Part shown: positions 44,907 through 53,677 of the stretch, piece after piece
How the letters are laid out: each line of letters begins with the position of its first letter
Numbering within the stretch: the stretch's first letter is position 1
From: Verrucomicrobiota bacterium
GTDB lineage: Bacteria > Verrucomicrobiota > Verrucomicrobiia > CAIQCK01
Length of the DNA: 64,000 bases
Reading direction: 5' to 3'
Assembly: GCA_016235595.1 (NCBI GenBank)
Contig: JACRJX010000048.1
Coordinates: 1-64,000, forward strand
Made by a program: the position numbers and the translations under genes
Notes under the pieces: generated by a model
The model's database searches: none
What the model saw: the letters and a program-made list of their open reading frames with translations, nothing else
Told to the model about the DNA's origin: nothing

Positions 44907-47324
44907 ATGATTGATTACCGGCTAGATGATTTGGGGTGGTTCGAGTTTGAACAACTCATTCAAACTCTCGCAAAGGTGCAGCTCGGTTTTGGAGTCGAAG
45001 CGTGGGGCGGACGCAGCGATTGGGGGCGCGACGCATACTTTGAAGGAAGACTTTGTTTCCCCACCAATGAAGAAACCGAGGGACCGTTCGTTTTTCAATG
45101 CAAGTTCGTTGAAAATGCGAATGCCGCTGGAGCTAAGCCAGAGAAACTTCTTGTGGCAGCGGTTCAAAAAGAAGCCGTAAAGATCCGGGAGAATCTGGCA
45201 AATAGAAAATGGAAGAAAGAGCCAAACTGCTACGCATTGTTTACCAACACGCCGTGTCCGGCAGCGCTTCGCGACACTATTCGCGTTTTACTGCGCAAGG
45301 CCCTGCCCCACGCGCACATCTCTATCCACGATGGGGGTGACATCTGCCAGTGGTTACGACTTAACTCGGAACTTGTGCGCAGCTTTCCACAACTTCTGTC
45401 TTTGCGCAATCTGCATGAGCTTCTGCGAGATGCTGTTCATTCTGATATCATTGTTAGGAGTCATACTGCGATAGCGCTTGCCCAGGCCCATGCGCGAGTT
45501 TTTGTGCCGACCAACGCCTACGACTCAGCGCGAGATAAGCTTGCTGCATACGGTTTCGTGGTGCTGGAAGGGCCACCAGAAATGGGGAAGACAACCATAG
45601 GTCGCATCATTGCTTTGAGCCAAATCGTTTGCGGATGGGAGGCCATTGAGTGTCGTTCCCCCACCGATGTGCTGAAAATGTATCGTCAAGATAAACAGCA
45701 GGTGTTCGTTGCCGATGACTTCTTCGGGCGCACGGAGTATGAGCCAATGCGGGTGAGCGAATGGCAATCTGAGCTTGCGCATATTCTGCCCCTACTCGGT
45801 CGCAGACATTGGTTGATTCTGACTTGTCGCGCTCATTTGCTTGAGATGGCGAAGGCAAACCTCGACATCGCCGGTCAGAACAATCGGTTTCCAAAACTTG
45901 GCGAGGTTGTGGTAAACGCGGGATATCTCAAGTCCGGCGAAAAAGCTCGAATTCTTTATCGCCATGCGAAAGCTATCAGCATGGGGCTCGCCGCGAGGGA
46001 AATCGTGAAAAAACAAGCCGCGACGATAGTAAACCACCAGCATTTCACGCCGGAGAGAATCCGGCGACTCGTAGAGGAGCTTGTTCCGGGATTGGCACTC
46101 GAGGAGAGCCTTACCGAAGATGATCTCAGGAATCGAGTGTCCGAAGCGTTAAGTAATCCCACGAAACAGATGCAGGTGAGTTTTCGAAAACTCCCGGTTT
46201 GTCATCGCTGGATGATGTTTGCGCTTCTCGAAGCCGATCAAGACCGGAATGTATTTGGTGTTGGGCGATCTAGATTGCAGAGTTGCTATGATGCTTTGTG
46301 CCCGCCGGCCGTTCACCAGCCATATAAATGTGTGCTCGATGAACTGACAGAAGCTTTCATCAAGAAGTCGCAGGGATTTTTCTCTGAGGAAATTGATTGG
46401 ATTCACCCAAGCTGCCGGGATTTGGCGATCGAAGAGCTGTTAGAACATTCCGGTGACCGACAACGATTCCTTGCGCACTGTTCGGAAATCGGACTCGCAC
46501 TAGCGACTTCCTTGGCTGGAGGTGCGAAGGGGCAGCGACGTCTGCCGCTGCTTCAGACAGACGAAGACTGGCGCTGTTTTACCGCACGAGCAGAGCAAGT
46601 GCTGCAAGAGAAGACGAGCGCGCTTGTGATTCTTTGGAACAACTTCCAAGTGCTGAAGAAGCAAGAGACACGCGATACCTCACACCGTAGCAACCTCAAA
46701 CGCCTTGCTGAAATCTTCACAAAGTTATGCCCCATCGCTGGCAGGAAGCTCGGACAAATCGGCTACGGGGACATCAATTCGCTCGAGACTTTTTTTGAGA
46801 TTTGTCACGAACTCGATGTTCCATCCGATATTGATCTCGCTGAAGCTTGGGCAGATTGTTTGGAAGACGCCAAAAGCTGGACTGACGATGCCCGGCTGGT
46901 GATCTGGCAGGACGACGGCGTGCCGAGGAGTGTTGAGAGGTTTTTACGGGTCTTGAATAAGTTCGTTCCTTCGTTTCTTGCGGAACCTGGAATTCATCAG
47001 CAGCTAGAGGAGATACACCATGCCATAGTGGAGCGGGTGACTGCAGAGGAGAACACTTTTTATGATTCTCCAAAGGATAATGACGACGCAGCAGAAAGAG
47101 CAGAGTGTTACGAGAGTCTGCACAAGCATTTTGAAAAGTTGGCTGCTGTTCCCGTGTGGACGGGAAAACAGCAGAAATGCCTAGAACATTGCGCCGTTCA
47201 TTTTTGGGCCGAGGCCGAATCCCTGAGAGAAGATCTACCGTCAGAGCCGGAATCCGAAGCTTCAGGACATGAGCGTCCAGCTTCGGAGGACGTAAACATT
47301 AACGAACTGTTTTGCGACCTGTGA
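44907..47324 (+). CDS. Mrr-like nuclease fused to nSTAND3 NTPase, candidate antiviral STAND protein
   Basis: 805 residues. The N-terminus (about 1-150) is a PD-(D/E)xK/Mrr-like nuclease: FEFEQLIQTLAKV with acidic residues, GGRSDWGRDA (Asp42) and FVFQCKF (Gln64, Lys66). An nSTAND3 NTPase follows from about 198: FVPTNAYDSARDKLAAYGF, Walker A GPPEMGKTT (222-230), Walker B QVFVADDFFG (Asp270-Asp271) and HWLILTCRAH. The C-terminal 480 residues are helical, without a recognised domain, and may be the sensor. Nuclease-STAND-sensor is the layout of Avs-type anti-phage proteins, which degrade DNA after sensing phage proteins. Base composition is markedly less G+C-rich than the neighbours, implying recent acquisition. 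No ribosome-binding site is obvious. Defence function is inferred from architecture. Confidence 0.82.
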   Translation: MIDYRLDDLGWFEFEQLIQTLAKVQLGFGVEAWGGRSDWGRDAYFEGRLCFPTNEETEGPFVFQCKFVENANAAGAKPEKLLVAAVQKEAVKIRENLANRKWKKEPNCYALFTNTPCPAALRDTIRVLLRKALPHAHISIHDGGDICQWLRLNSELVRSFPQLLSLRNLHELLRDAVHSDIIVRSHTAIALAQAHARVFVPTNAYDSARDKLAAYGFVVLEGPPEMGKTTIGRIIALSQIVCGWEAIECRSPTDVLKMYRQDKQQVFVADDFFGRTEYEPMRVSEWQSELAHILPLLGRRHWLILTCRAHLLEMAKANLDIAGQNNRFPKLGEVVVNAGYLKSGEKARILYRHAKAISMGLAAREIVKKQAATIVNHQHFTPERIRRLVEELVPGLALEESLTEDDLRNRVSEALSNPTKQMQVSFRKLPVCHRWMMFALLEADQDRNVFGVGRSRLQSCYDALCPPAVHQPYKCVLDELTEAFIKKSQGFFSEEIDWIHPSCRDLAIEELLEHSGDRQRFLAHCSEIGLALATSLAGGAKGQRRLPLLQTDEDWRCFTARAEQVLQEKTSALVILWNNFQVLKKQETRDTSHRSNLKRLAEIFTKLCPIAGRKLGQIGYGDINSLETFFEICHELDVPSDIDLAEAWADCLEDAKSWTDDARLVIWQDDGVPRSVERFLRVLNKFVPSFLAEPGIHQQLEEIHHAIVERVTAEENTFYDSPKDNDDAAERAECYESLHKHFEKLAAVPVWTGKQQKCLEHCAVHFWAEAESLREDLPSEPESEASGHERPASEDVNINELFCDL

Positions 47325-47397
47325 CCCCAAGTGGGGTTGAAACCGCCCCGACAGCAGCGGATCATTCGTTACCGTGTCGAGCCACGCTTCACCAGAG

Positions 47398-47546
47398 CTA
47401 CCGGTCCGGCCACACTTGCTTCCCTACCGGCCATCTCCATGTCTTCAGATCATCGCTCCAGGCGATGCCGAGGCAGCCGTGGGTTAGGAACTTAACCGGT
47501 TCGGGTTCGGGGCCGGTGCCGTGGAAGACCCTGATGTATTTGCCGG
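47398..47546 (-). pseudogene. Remnant 3' end of a GH43-like gene
   Basis: The minus strand encodes the last ~42 codons of a copy of the gene at 50463-51452 (for example LTHG.LGIAWSDDLKTWRW) and then runs on to a TAG at 47398. The plus-strand segment 47419-47546 aligns without gaps to 50466-50593 with scattered substitutions. The 5' portion of the gene is missing: similarity stops 16 bases from the stop codon of the URO-D-family gene. Confidence 0.8.
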
Positions 47547-47562
47547 CAGCAGACGAATGCGT

Positions 47563-48636
47563 TCAAACACTGCGTTTGCCATACACGCCGAACTCTGCCA
47601 CTGCATCGAACATCGTCACGACGTTTTCCACCGGCGTCTCTTCGAGGATGTAATCGTGGCTCGCGCCGGCCACGTAGCCACCGCCCGGCGCCATGATCGC
47701 CAGCACCTCACGCGTGCGCTGGCGCACCAGCTCCGGCGTGCCCTCAATGAGCACGTGATGCGAATCAATCGCGCCGTTGAACAGGATTTTGCCGCCATAG
47801 TCGGCCTTCAGCTTCGCGAGGTCCATCCCGCTGCAGCAGGGCTGGATGGCGTGCAAGCCGTCGAGACCCGCCGCGATCATCGCGGGCATCAGCGGCTCGA
47901 AACCGCCGCAGCAATGCAACTGCACCTTGAGTTTGTAATCGTGGCCCAACTCGATCAGCCGTTTCAGATGGGGCAGCATGAACCGCAGGAATTGCGCCGG
48001 GCTGAGGAGCGGTCCGGTCTGGCCGCCGAAATCGTTGCCGATGAAGAACACGTCGAGTGCGTCGGCTGCCGCGTCGAAGATGCGCCGGCTGACGGCGGCG
48101 TAGAAATCCACGATGTGCTGCAACACCGCGTCCACCAATTCCGGCTCGTCATACATCTTCAGGTAGAGATTCTCCATGCCGAGCAGGTCAATCGCGTCGT
48201 GCCAGAACGGCGACCAATCGCCGCCGAGGATCGCATGGCGCCGTCCCCACGCCTGCGCTTCACCGCGAATGCGCGAGACATCCATCCACTTCGGATCGGG
48301 CCACGAATAGTCATGGACCTGCTTCACCGTCGCGTCCGCGAGCGGATGGCTTGTCGGCTGGCCGTAGCCGAGACCATGCCGCTCGACACCGAAGATTGTG
48401 CGATACGTTGTGCCCGGCGACAAACCGGCATCCGGGCTGAACTCCTTCGGCCCGGCATAGCGCGCGAACACGCGCCGGAAGTCGTCGCCGAACCGGACGA
48501 AGAGTTGCTCGGTGTCATCAATGCCAAGCTGGCGTTTGGCTTTCGCGACGAACTCCGGCGACGCGCCGCACCATCGCGGCACGCGGTCGGGTTCTTCGTG
48601 GGCAAAAGCTGTGAGGACTCGTTCGCGCGGGGTCAT
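47563..48636 (-). CDS. Uroporphyrinogen-decarboxylase-family (URO-D/MtaA-like) protein
   Basis: 357 residues with the URO-D TIM-barrel fold shared by heme-pathway decarboxylases and corrinoid methyltransferases. It opens MTPRERVLTAFAHEEPDRVP, continues with DALDVFFIGNDFGGQTGPLL and KLKVQLHCCGGFEPLMPAMI, and ends with ILFNGAIDSHHVLIEGTPE and the GGGYVAGASHDYILEETP segment. The heme enzyme's arginine-rich N-terminal motif is absent, so this is not hemE; many such proteins sit in carbohydrate clusters of this phylum with unknown role. Third gene of the GH43-GH29-URO-D set, 16 bases after the fucosidase. The ATG at 48636 matches the family start. Confidence 0.82.
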   Translation of the reverse strand: MTPRERVLTAFAHEEPDRVPRWCGASPEFVAKAKRQLGIDDTEQLFVRFGDDFRRVFARYAGPKEFSPDAGLSPGTTYRTIFGVERHGLGYGQPTSHPLADATVKQVHDYSWPDPKWMDVSRIRGEAQAWGRRHAILGGDWSPFWHDAIDLLGMENLYLKMYDEPELVDAVLQHIVDFYAAVSRRIFDAAADALDVFFIGNDFGGQTGPLLSPAQFLRFMLPHLKRLIELGHDYKLKVQLHCCGGFEPLMPAMIAAGLDGLHAIQPCCSGMDLAKLKADYGGKILFNGAIDSHHVLIEGTPELVRQRTREVLAIMAPGGGYVAGASHDYILEETPVENVVTMFDAVAEFGVYGKRSV

Positions 48637-48652
48637 GGCACTCCATGCGCCG

Positions 48653-50416
48653 TCAGGGCGCAAAAAGGTGAAACTCCCAGATGGAGGGGCCTTCGGTCGT
48701 CTTGAGCAGGTTCAGCCGGACATGCCGGCCCGTGACCGGCGCGAACTTGATGTCGCACTCCTCGCCGATCGTCTTGCCGCGATGGAAGGTCTTCCATTCG
48801 TCGCCGGCTTTCACCTGCAACTCGAACTCTTGAACGCGGCCGTAAGGCTCGCTGATGAGAGCGCGACTGAATGTCTTTGGCTCGCCGAGGTCCACCTCCA
48901 GCCAGCACGAGTGGGTGCCATAGTCGCAACCCCAACGCGTGTCGGGATCGTCATCCACAGCCTTGCCGGGCGAGTAGGTGTCCATCTTCCGGAACCAGTT
49001 CGACGCGGTGGCCTTCTTGCCAGTCGTGAGCGAGTGTGTGGTGGCGCTCTTCGGTTTGATGACGGGGATGTCCTGTGCGGGCGCGTCGAGTTCAAGTTTC
49101 ACGATGGTGTCGCAAGCGTCGCGTTGCGCGGCCGGCACGCTCACCTCGATGCCGGAGCCGGTTTGTTTCACGGTGGATTCGCCGCCGGTGAGGACGCTGT
49201 GTCTTATGATGCGTGGCTTGATCGGCGGCAGCGTGATGGTGTCCGCGGGCCAGCGCAGGATGTGGAGATAAATGGTGTTGCCGTTGTGCGTCGAGCCGCC
49301 CCACCAGCCGCCACCGGGCATCACGAATCGCGTGCGGTCATGGCCGAACTGCCGATGGCCCATGTCCGGCGCCACAAACGGTCCGCCGCGCGTGGCGTAG
49401 AGGCTCTCGCCATATTTCCGCAACCACTGGCCGATTTTGCGGAAGCTCTCGGCCTGTCGCGGCTCGATCCGGCCGTCGGGCATTGGGTTGGTGTTCAGCG
49501 CGAGGTTGCCGTCGCCGGCCGCGCACGTTACGAGCATCCGGATGCCGTCGGTATAGGGTTTCAACGTGTCGTCCGGCTTCCACGACCACTGCGTGCCGAG
49601 CGTGATGCAACTTTCCCACGGGCGGCTGAACTGGCAGCGGCCAACGTATTGCTCCGGCGTGTCGTAGTCGGCAGGCAGGCCGCAGCGGTTGTTGATGATC
49701 AGGTGCGGCTGGATCGAGCGCGCTATCTTGAAAAGGTTCTCCGCGTCCCACTGCCTGGCCGAGCCGCCGAGGCCGTCGAACCACAAACCTTCAATGCGGC
49801 CGTAGTTCGTCAACAACTCGCGAATCTGGCCGTGCAGATAGGCGATGTAGCGCTCGTGATGTTCACCGCAGAAGTCCGGATGATGCCAGTCTGGCTGCGA
49901 GTAATAAACGATGAGCTTCATGTCCGCTTCGTGGCATGCGCCGGCGATCTCCTTCATGACGTCCACCTTCCACGCCGATTCCGGGCCGGTGCTTTTGTAG
50001 TCGGTGAGCTTCGTGTCGAAAAGGCAGAAGCCGTCGTGATGTTTGATAAGGAAGACGAGGTAACGCGCGCCGGTGTCCTGCGCGATCTTCACCCACTCGC
50101 GGGCGTTGAACTTCTCCGGCTTCCACTTCTTGTAGAGGTTGTCATAAACCACTGCTGGCGTCGGCCCCTTGCCGCCGGCCACGCCCGGCCTCATGCCCCA
50201 TGTCGGCACGCCGCGCGACCAGCCGATCTCCAGACCGGTGAGTGTGACCGGTCCCCAGCAGATGAACATTCCGAAGCGCATCGCCTGCCAGCGTTGCAAG
50301 GCGACCGAGTCGGCTTTGAGCCACGGCTGGCCGACATCGGCGGCGAGGAGTTGCACTGCTGCCATCAACGCGAGCGCGAGCGGCGCAATGAAGCGGAATT
50401 GGCGAGTGAGTTTCAT
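48653..50416 (-). CDS. Secreted GH29 alpha-L-fucosidase with F5/8 type C domain
   Basis: 587 residues. Signal peptide (FRFIAPLALALMAAVQLLA), then a GH29 TIM barrel: WQAMRFGMFICWGP, YLVFLIKHHDGFCLFDTKLT, LIVYYSQPDWHHPDF, and the nucleophile in RIEGLWFDGLGG (Asp214). GDGNLALNTNPMPDGRIEP is the usual barrel end. A C-terminal discoidin-type (F5/8 C) sugar-binding domain covers about 440-587 (YSPGKAVDDDPDTRWGCDYG, WLEVDLGEPKTFSRALISEP). It releases alpha-linked fucose from glycans outside the cytoplasm. An AAAGGAA site precedes the ATG at 50416. Lies between the GH43-like and URO-D-family genes in an apparent operon. Confidence 0.92.
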   Translation of the reverse strand: MKLTRQFRFIAPLALALMAAVQLLAADVGQPWLKADSVALQRWQAMRFGMFICWGPVTLTGLEIGWSRGVPTWGMRPGVAGGKGPTPAVVYDNLYKKWKPEKFNAREWVKIAQDTGARYLVFLIKHHDGFCLFDTKLTDYKSTGPESAWKVDVMKEIAGACHEADMKLIVYYSQPDWHHPDFCGEHHERYIAYLHGQIRELLTNYGRIEGLWFDGLGGSARQWDAENLFKIARSIQPHLIINNRCGLPADYDTPEQYVGRCQFSRPWESCITLGTQWSWKPDDTLKPYTDGIRMLVTCAAGDGNLALNTNPMPDGRIEPRQAESFRKIGQWLRKYGESLYATRGGPFVAPDMGHRQFGHDRTRFVMPGGGWWGGSTHNGNTIYLHILRWPADTITLPPIKPRIIRHSVLTGGESTVKQTGSGIEVSVPAAQRDACDTIVKLELDAPAQDIPVIKPKSATTHSLTTGKKATASNWFRKMDTYSPGKAVDDDPDTRWGCDYGTHSCWLEVDLGEPKTFSRALISEPYGRVQEFELQVKAGDEWKTFHRGKTIGEECDIKFAPVTGRHVRLNLLKTTEGPSIWEFHLFAP

Positions 50417-50462
50417 CAGCCGGGTTCCTTTCTGTTGAAATCTGCATCCGATTTGTTTTTCT

Positions 50463-51452
50463 TCACTTCCCGCCGGGCCAGCGCCACGTCTTTAGGTCGT
50501 CGCTCCAAGCGATGCCGATGCAGCCGTGGGTTAGGAACTTCACGGGTTCCGGTTCCGGGCCGGTGCCGTGGAAGACCATGACGTATTTGCCGATGCCCGG
50601 CACGGAACGGAGGTCGGCCACGTAGCCGGCAGTGATGCGGCCTTGCGCCCACGGCCAGTTCTTCTGGCCCAGCGTGATGAGCGGGCCGGCATCGCTCCAG
50701 TTCCGCAGGTCGGCGGAGGTTTTTACGCCGATGCCGTTGTGCGGTGAGTGGAACATGAGGTAGCGGCCGTCGTGAACGAGGACGCAGACGTTCTCGCCCG
50801 CCTTGGCGCTGCCGGCGAAGGTCCACGTGCGCAGGTCGCGCGACCAGCTCATGCTGACGCCGTTCTGTTTGAAGAAGCACCACCATTTGCCGGGATCGTC
50901 CTTGTCGGGCATGAGGTAGGCGTCAATCATGCGGCCCATCTTCTCCACGGGCACGTCGGGGCCTTTGACGCGGATGAGTTCCGGCTCCGACCAGCGTTCG
51001 AGGTCGGGGCTGCGCATGAGGTAAAGTCGCGCGGTGGCGTTGCCGTAGGTCTCGCCGTTGGGCTGCGGATAGGTGGAGGCGCAGAGGAGCCATTCGCCGC
51101 CGAATCGCACGACGCTGCCGGGACTGACGAAGTTGAGCTTGAGATCGCGCGGGGTGAGCTTCTTCACCGGCGTCCAGTGGCGCAGGTCGCGGCTGGTGCT
51201 CTTGGCGAGGCAGAGATAAACGGCGTTGGTGTCGCGCTCGCCGATGGTGAAGAACATGTGGAAGGTGCCGTCGTGCCAGAGCAGAAGCGGGTCGCGGTAG
51301 CCGGTCTTATCGTCGCCCTTGAACAGGATTGGCGAGGAGAGCGCGTCCAGCAACGCGCTGTCGGCGGCGTAGGCGCAGGCGGCAGCGAAGAGGAACGAGA
51401 TGAAAAGACACGGCAGACGGCGGACGGTTTGTATTGGAGGCAAGGTTCTCAT
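50463..51452 (-). CDS. Secreted GH43-like five-bladed propeller protein
   Basis: 329 residues with a signal peptide (LPCLFISFLFAAACAYA). The fold is the GH43/GH32-type five-bladed propeller: PILFKGDDKTGYRDPLLLWH (with the RDP aspartate used as general base in this clan), GTFHMFFTIGERDTN, LNFVSPGSVVRFGGEWLLCA, WCFFKQNGVSMSWSRDLRTW and GIAWSDDLKTWRWPGGK. Family is close to GH43 or the bacterial GH117-like group; the precise one is not settled. First gene of an operon with the fucosidase and URO-D-family genes. A decayed copy of its 3' end lies at 47398-47546. The ATG at 51452 begins the signal peptide. Confidence 0.75.
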   Translation of the reverse strand: MRTLPPIQTVRRLPCLFISFLFAAACAYAADSALLDALSSPILFKGDDKTGYRDPLLLWHDGTFHMFFTIGERDTNAVYLCLAKSTSRDLRHWTPVKKLTPRDLKLNFVSPGSVVRFGGEWLLCASTYPQPNGETYGNATARLYLMRSPDLERWSEPELIRVKGPDVPVEKMGRMIDAYLMPDKDDPGKWWCFFKQNGVSMSWSRDLRTWTFAGSAKAGENVCVLVHDGRYLMFHSPHNGIGVKTSADLRNWSDAGPLITLGQKNWPWAQGRITAGYVADLRSVPGIGKYVMVFHGTGPEPEPVKFLTHGCIGIAWSDDLKTWRWPGGK

Positions 51453-51551
51453 GCTCTGGGCGGACACGGGCGCGTTTGAAAACACGAGGCGATGTTGTTG
51501 CTGCCGTCACCTGCTGTCCAGAACGAATTCCCGGCACGCGTGAAAGTTCGG

Positions 51552-51580
51552 TTGCTGTCAAGGGGTTCTCAAGGTATGAG
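51552..51580 (+). promoter_or_regulatory. Predicted promoter of nucleoside-hydrolase-like gene
   Basis: TTGCTG (51552-51557), a 17-base spacer and TATGAG (51575-51580), 48 bases before the ATG at 51629. Confidence 0.5.
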
Positions 51581-51628
51581 TTCAGATGCGATGAAGCCGC
51601 GAACAGCCGCCGCCAGTCCTTGACTGCC

Positions 51629-52768
51629 ATGTACCCCATTTCTCACCAGCGATTCCCCAAGACGTGCATTGTTGCGGTGATCGGTGTTGCGCTCGCCTGT
51701 CTGGTCACCGGCAACACATTCGGCGCGGACCCGGCTCCGGTGCCGACGCTGCACGTCGCGGATTTGTTCCGGCCGCACGTGGACCCGGATGATCATTGGG
51801 ATTTGGCGACACAGTATGCGCTGGCGTGGCAGGGCAAGGTGGACCTGCGCGGCGTGATGATTGATCATCCGCAAGCCGGATGGACAAGGGCGCCGGACAT
51901 CGGCGCGGTGGCGCAGATGAATCACATCACGGGCAAGGCAGCGCCGGTGGTCGTCGGTTCGCCGCGTGTGCTGACGCCGGAGGAGTTGCAGAAGGGCGCG
52001 GTGACGGCTGACATCGCGGGCGTGCGGGCGTTTCTGGAACTGATGCGCCAGTCGCCGCGGCCCGTGGTCATCCACGTGGTCGGCTCGTGCCGCGACGTGG
52101 CGCTGGCGGCGCGGCTGGAGCCGGAGCTTTTCGCGCGGCGGTGCGCCGGCATCTACCTCAACGCCGGTTCCGGCACGCCCGACCCGGAAAAGGCGCAGCG
52201 GCGCGAATACAACGTAAATCTCGACCCGGCGAACTATGCCGCGATGTTTGAGGTGCCGTGCCCGCTCTATTGGCTGCCGTGCTTCGAGGTGGTCAGCCCC
52301 GTGTCGTCGGAAATGTGGCGCGTGGCGGCCTACGGCTCGTTTTATCGTTTCCGGCAGAGCGAGATTCTCCCGCATTTATCGGACCGCGTGGGGAATTACT
52401 TCATGGCGATGTATGCCGGCGGGAAAACCGCCGACGGCCTCTGGTTGCAACAACTGGCCGCGCCGAAAAATGCCGAGGCGCTCGCCGCCCAAGGCAGCCG
52501 CGACCGGAACATGTGGTGCACGGCAGGTTTCCTTCACGCCGCGGGGCTGGCGGTGACGAAGTCCGGCGAGATTGTGCCGCTGAATGCCGCGCGAGACGCG
52601 GTGTTCACCTTCGAGCCGGTCCACGTGCAATGCTCCGCTGCCGGGCTGACGGAGTGGACGAAAGACCCGAAGTCCCGGAACCGCTTCATCCTGCGTGTGA
52701 CCGACGTGGAGCACTATCAATCCGCCATGACCGCAGCGCTGAAATCGTTGCTGATAAAGTTGCCCTGA
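51629..52768 (+). CDS. Secreted nucleoside-hydrolase-like protein
   Basis: 379 residues with a signal peptide (TCIVAVIGVALACLVTG). The mature start, HVADLFRPHVDPDDHWDLATQYALAW, recalls the aspartate cluster of inosine-uridine nucleoside hydrolases (DPDD), followed by GKAAPVVVGSPRVLTPEELQ and VIHVVGSCRDVALAARLEPE. The later calcium-site aspartate of true nucleoside hydrolases is not evident; CPLYWLPCFEVVSPVSSEMW is unusual. A ribohydrolase activity is therefore only possible. The next gene, a glycyl-radical activating enzyme, starts 3 bases after its stop, so they are translated from one mRNA. The ATG at 51629 precedes the signal peptide; upstream in-frame codons show no coding character. Confidence 0.6.
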   Translation: MYPISHQRFPKTCIVAVIGVALACLVTGNTFGADPAPVPTLHVADLFRPHVDPDDHWDLATQYALAWQGKVDLRGVMIDHPQAGWTRAPDIGAVAQMNHITGKAAPVVVGSPRVLTPEELQKGAVTADIAGVRAFLELMRQSPRPVVIHVVGSCRDVALAARLEPELFARRCAGIYLNAGSGTPDPEKAQRREYNVNLDPANYAAMFEVPCPLYWLPCFEVVSPVSSEMWRVAAYGSFYRFRQSEILPHLSDRVGNYFMAMYAGGKTADGLWLQQLAAPKNAEALAAQGSRDRNMWCTAGFLHAAGLAVTKSGEIVPLNAARDAVFTFEPVHVQCSAAGLTEWTKDPKSRNRFILRVTDVEHYQSAMTAALKSLLIKLP

Positions 52769-52771
52769 ACC

Positions 52772-53677
52772 ATGAGCGCCGGCCGCATTTTTGATATCCA
52801 GCGATTTTCGATCCATGACGGGCCGGGCATTCGCACGACTGTGTTTCTGAAAGGCTGTCCGCTGCGCTGCATCTGGTGCGGCAACCCGGAGAGCATCGAC
52901 CCGAAGCCGCAGCTTTCCTACGTCGCCGGCAAATGCATCGCGTGCGGCGAGTGCTTCAAGGTTTGCAAACCGAATGCGCTGTCGAAGGATGCCACCGGCA
53001 AGGCGGTTGTGGATCGCGCGCGCTGCACCCACTGCGGCGATTGCGCGCCGACGTGCGACCCGAAGGCGTTGGAGATGGTGGGCCGCGACATGGAGGCGGA
53101 TGAGGCCCTGGAGGTGGTGTTGCGCGACCGCGATTACTATACGCAGTCCGGCGGCGGCCTCACGCTCTCCGGCGGCGAGCCGCTGTTGCAGCCGGAGTTC
53201 GCCGAGTCGCTGCTGCATGCGGCGAAGAACCGTGGCGTCCACTGTTGTATCGAGACGTCGGGCTACGCAGCCTGGAGCGTCTTCGAGCGGCTGCAGCGGG
53301 TCGTGGACCTCTGGCTGTTCGACTACAAGGAAACCAACCCGCGCTTGCACGCGAAGTTCACCGGGCGCGATCTCGACGCAATCCTGGAGCGCCTGCAGCA
53401 ACTCCACGACAGTGGCGCGAAGATTCTGCTGCGTTGCCCGATGATTCCCGGCTACAACGCGCGCAAAGAGCACCTCGACGGCATTGTCGCGCTCGCCCAC
53501 AAGATGCCGAAGCTTGCGGGTGTAGAGTTGCTCCCCTACTACGACCTCTGGCGCGCCAAGCTGAAGCGGTTTGGCCTCACGACACAATTGCCTGACACCG
53601 TGAAGCCGCCGGCGCGCGAGACTGTGAAGCAGTGGAACGATTACCTGCGCGAGCGCGGCGTGCGCATGGTTGGCTGA
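52772..53677 (+). CDS. Glycyl-radical enzyme activating protein (PflA-like radical SAM)
   Basis: 301 residues. Uses SAM and a 4Fe-4S cluster to install a glycyl radical on a partner enzyme. The N-terminus FDIQRFSIHDGPGIRTTVFL is diagnostic; the radical SAM motif is CPLRCIWC (Cys29, Cys33, Cys36). Two ferredoxin-type clusters follow (CIACGECFKVCKP, CTHCGDCAPTCDP), as in activases of diol dehydratases, benzylsuccinate synthase and similar enzymes. LTLSGGEPLLQPEF is the SAM-binding GGE motif. No glycyl radical enzyme gene exists in the window, so this is an orphan here. It indicates an anaerobic or microaerobic capability. It follows the nucleoside-hydrolase-like gene by 3 bases. Confidence 0.93.
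   Translation: MSAGRIFDIQRFSIHDGPGIRTTVFLKGCPLRCIWCGNPESIDPKPQLSYVAGKCIACGECFKVCKPNALSKDATGKAVVDRARCTHCGDCAPTCDPKALEMVGRDMEADEALEVVLRDRDYYTQSGGGLTLSGGEPLLQPEFAESLLHAAKNRGVHCCIETSGYAAWSVFERLQRVVDLWLFDYKETNPRLHAKFTGRDLDAILERLQQLHDSGAKILLRCPMIPGYNARKEHLDGIVALAHKMPKLAGVELLPYYDLWRAKLKRFGLTTQLPDTVKPPARETVKQWNDYLRERGVRMVG

Noticed and set aside
44827..44917. Short frame ending RPLTDETKIQPLAASVKRLN that overlaps the STAND start
   Set aside because: About 26-30 codons with no ribosome-binding site and no similarity; possible but unsupported as a small gene.
47563..48636. Heme-pathway hemE
   Set aside because: URO-D fold is present, but the N-terminal substrate-binding arginine motif of HemE is missing and the context is carbohydrate metabolism.
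48512..50581. 689-codon open frame on the plus strand
   Set aside because: Antisense to the GH29 fucosidase and parts of its neighbours, which have signal peptides and catalytic motifs; no domain is recognisable in this frame.
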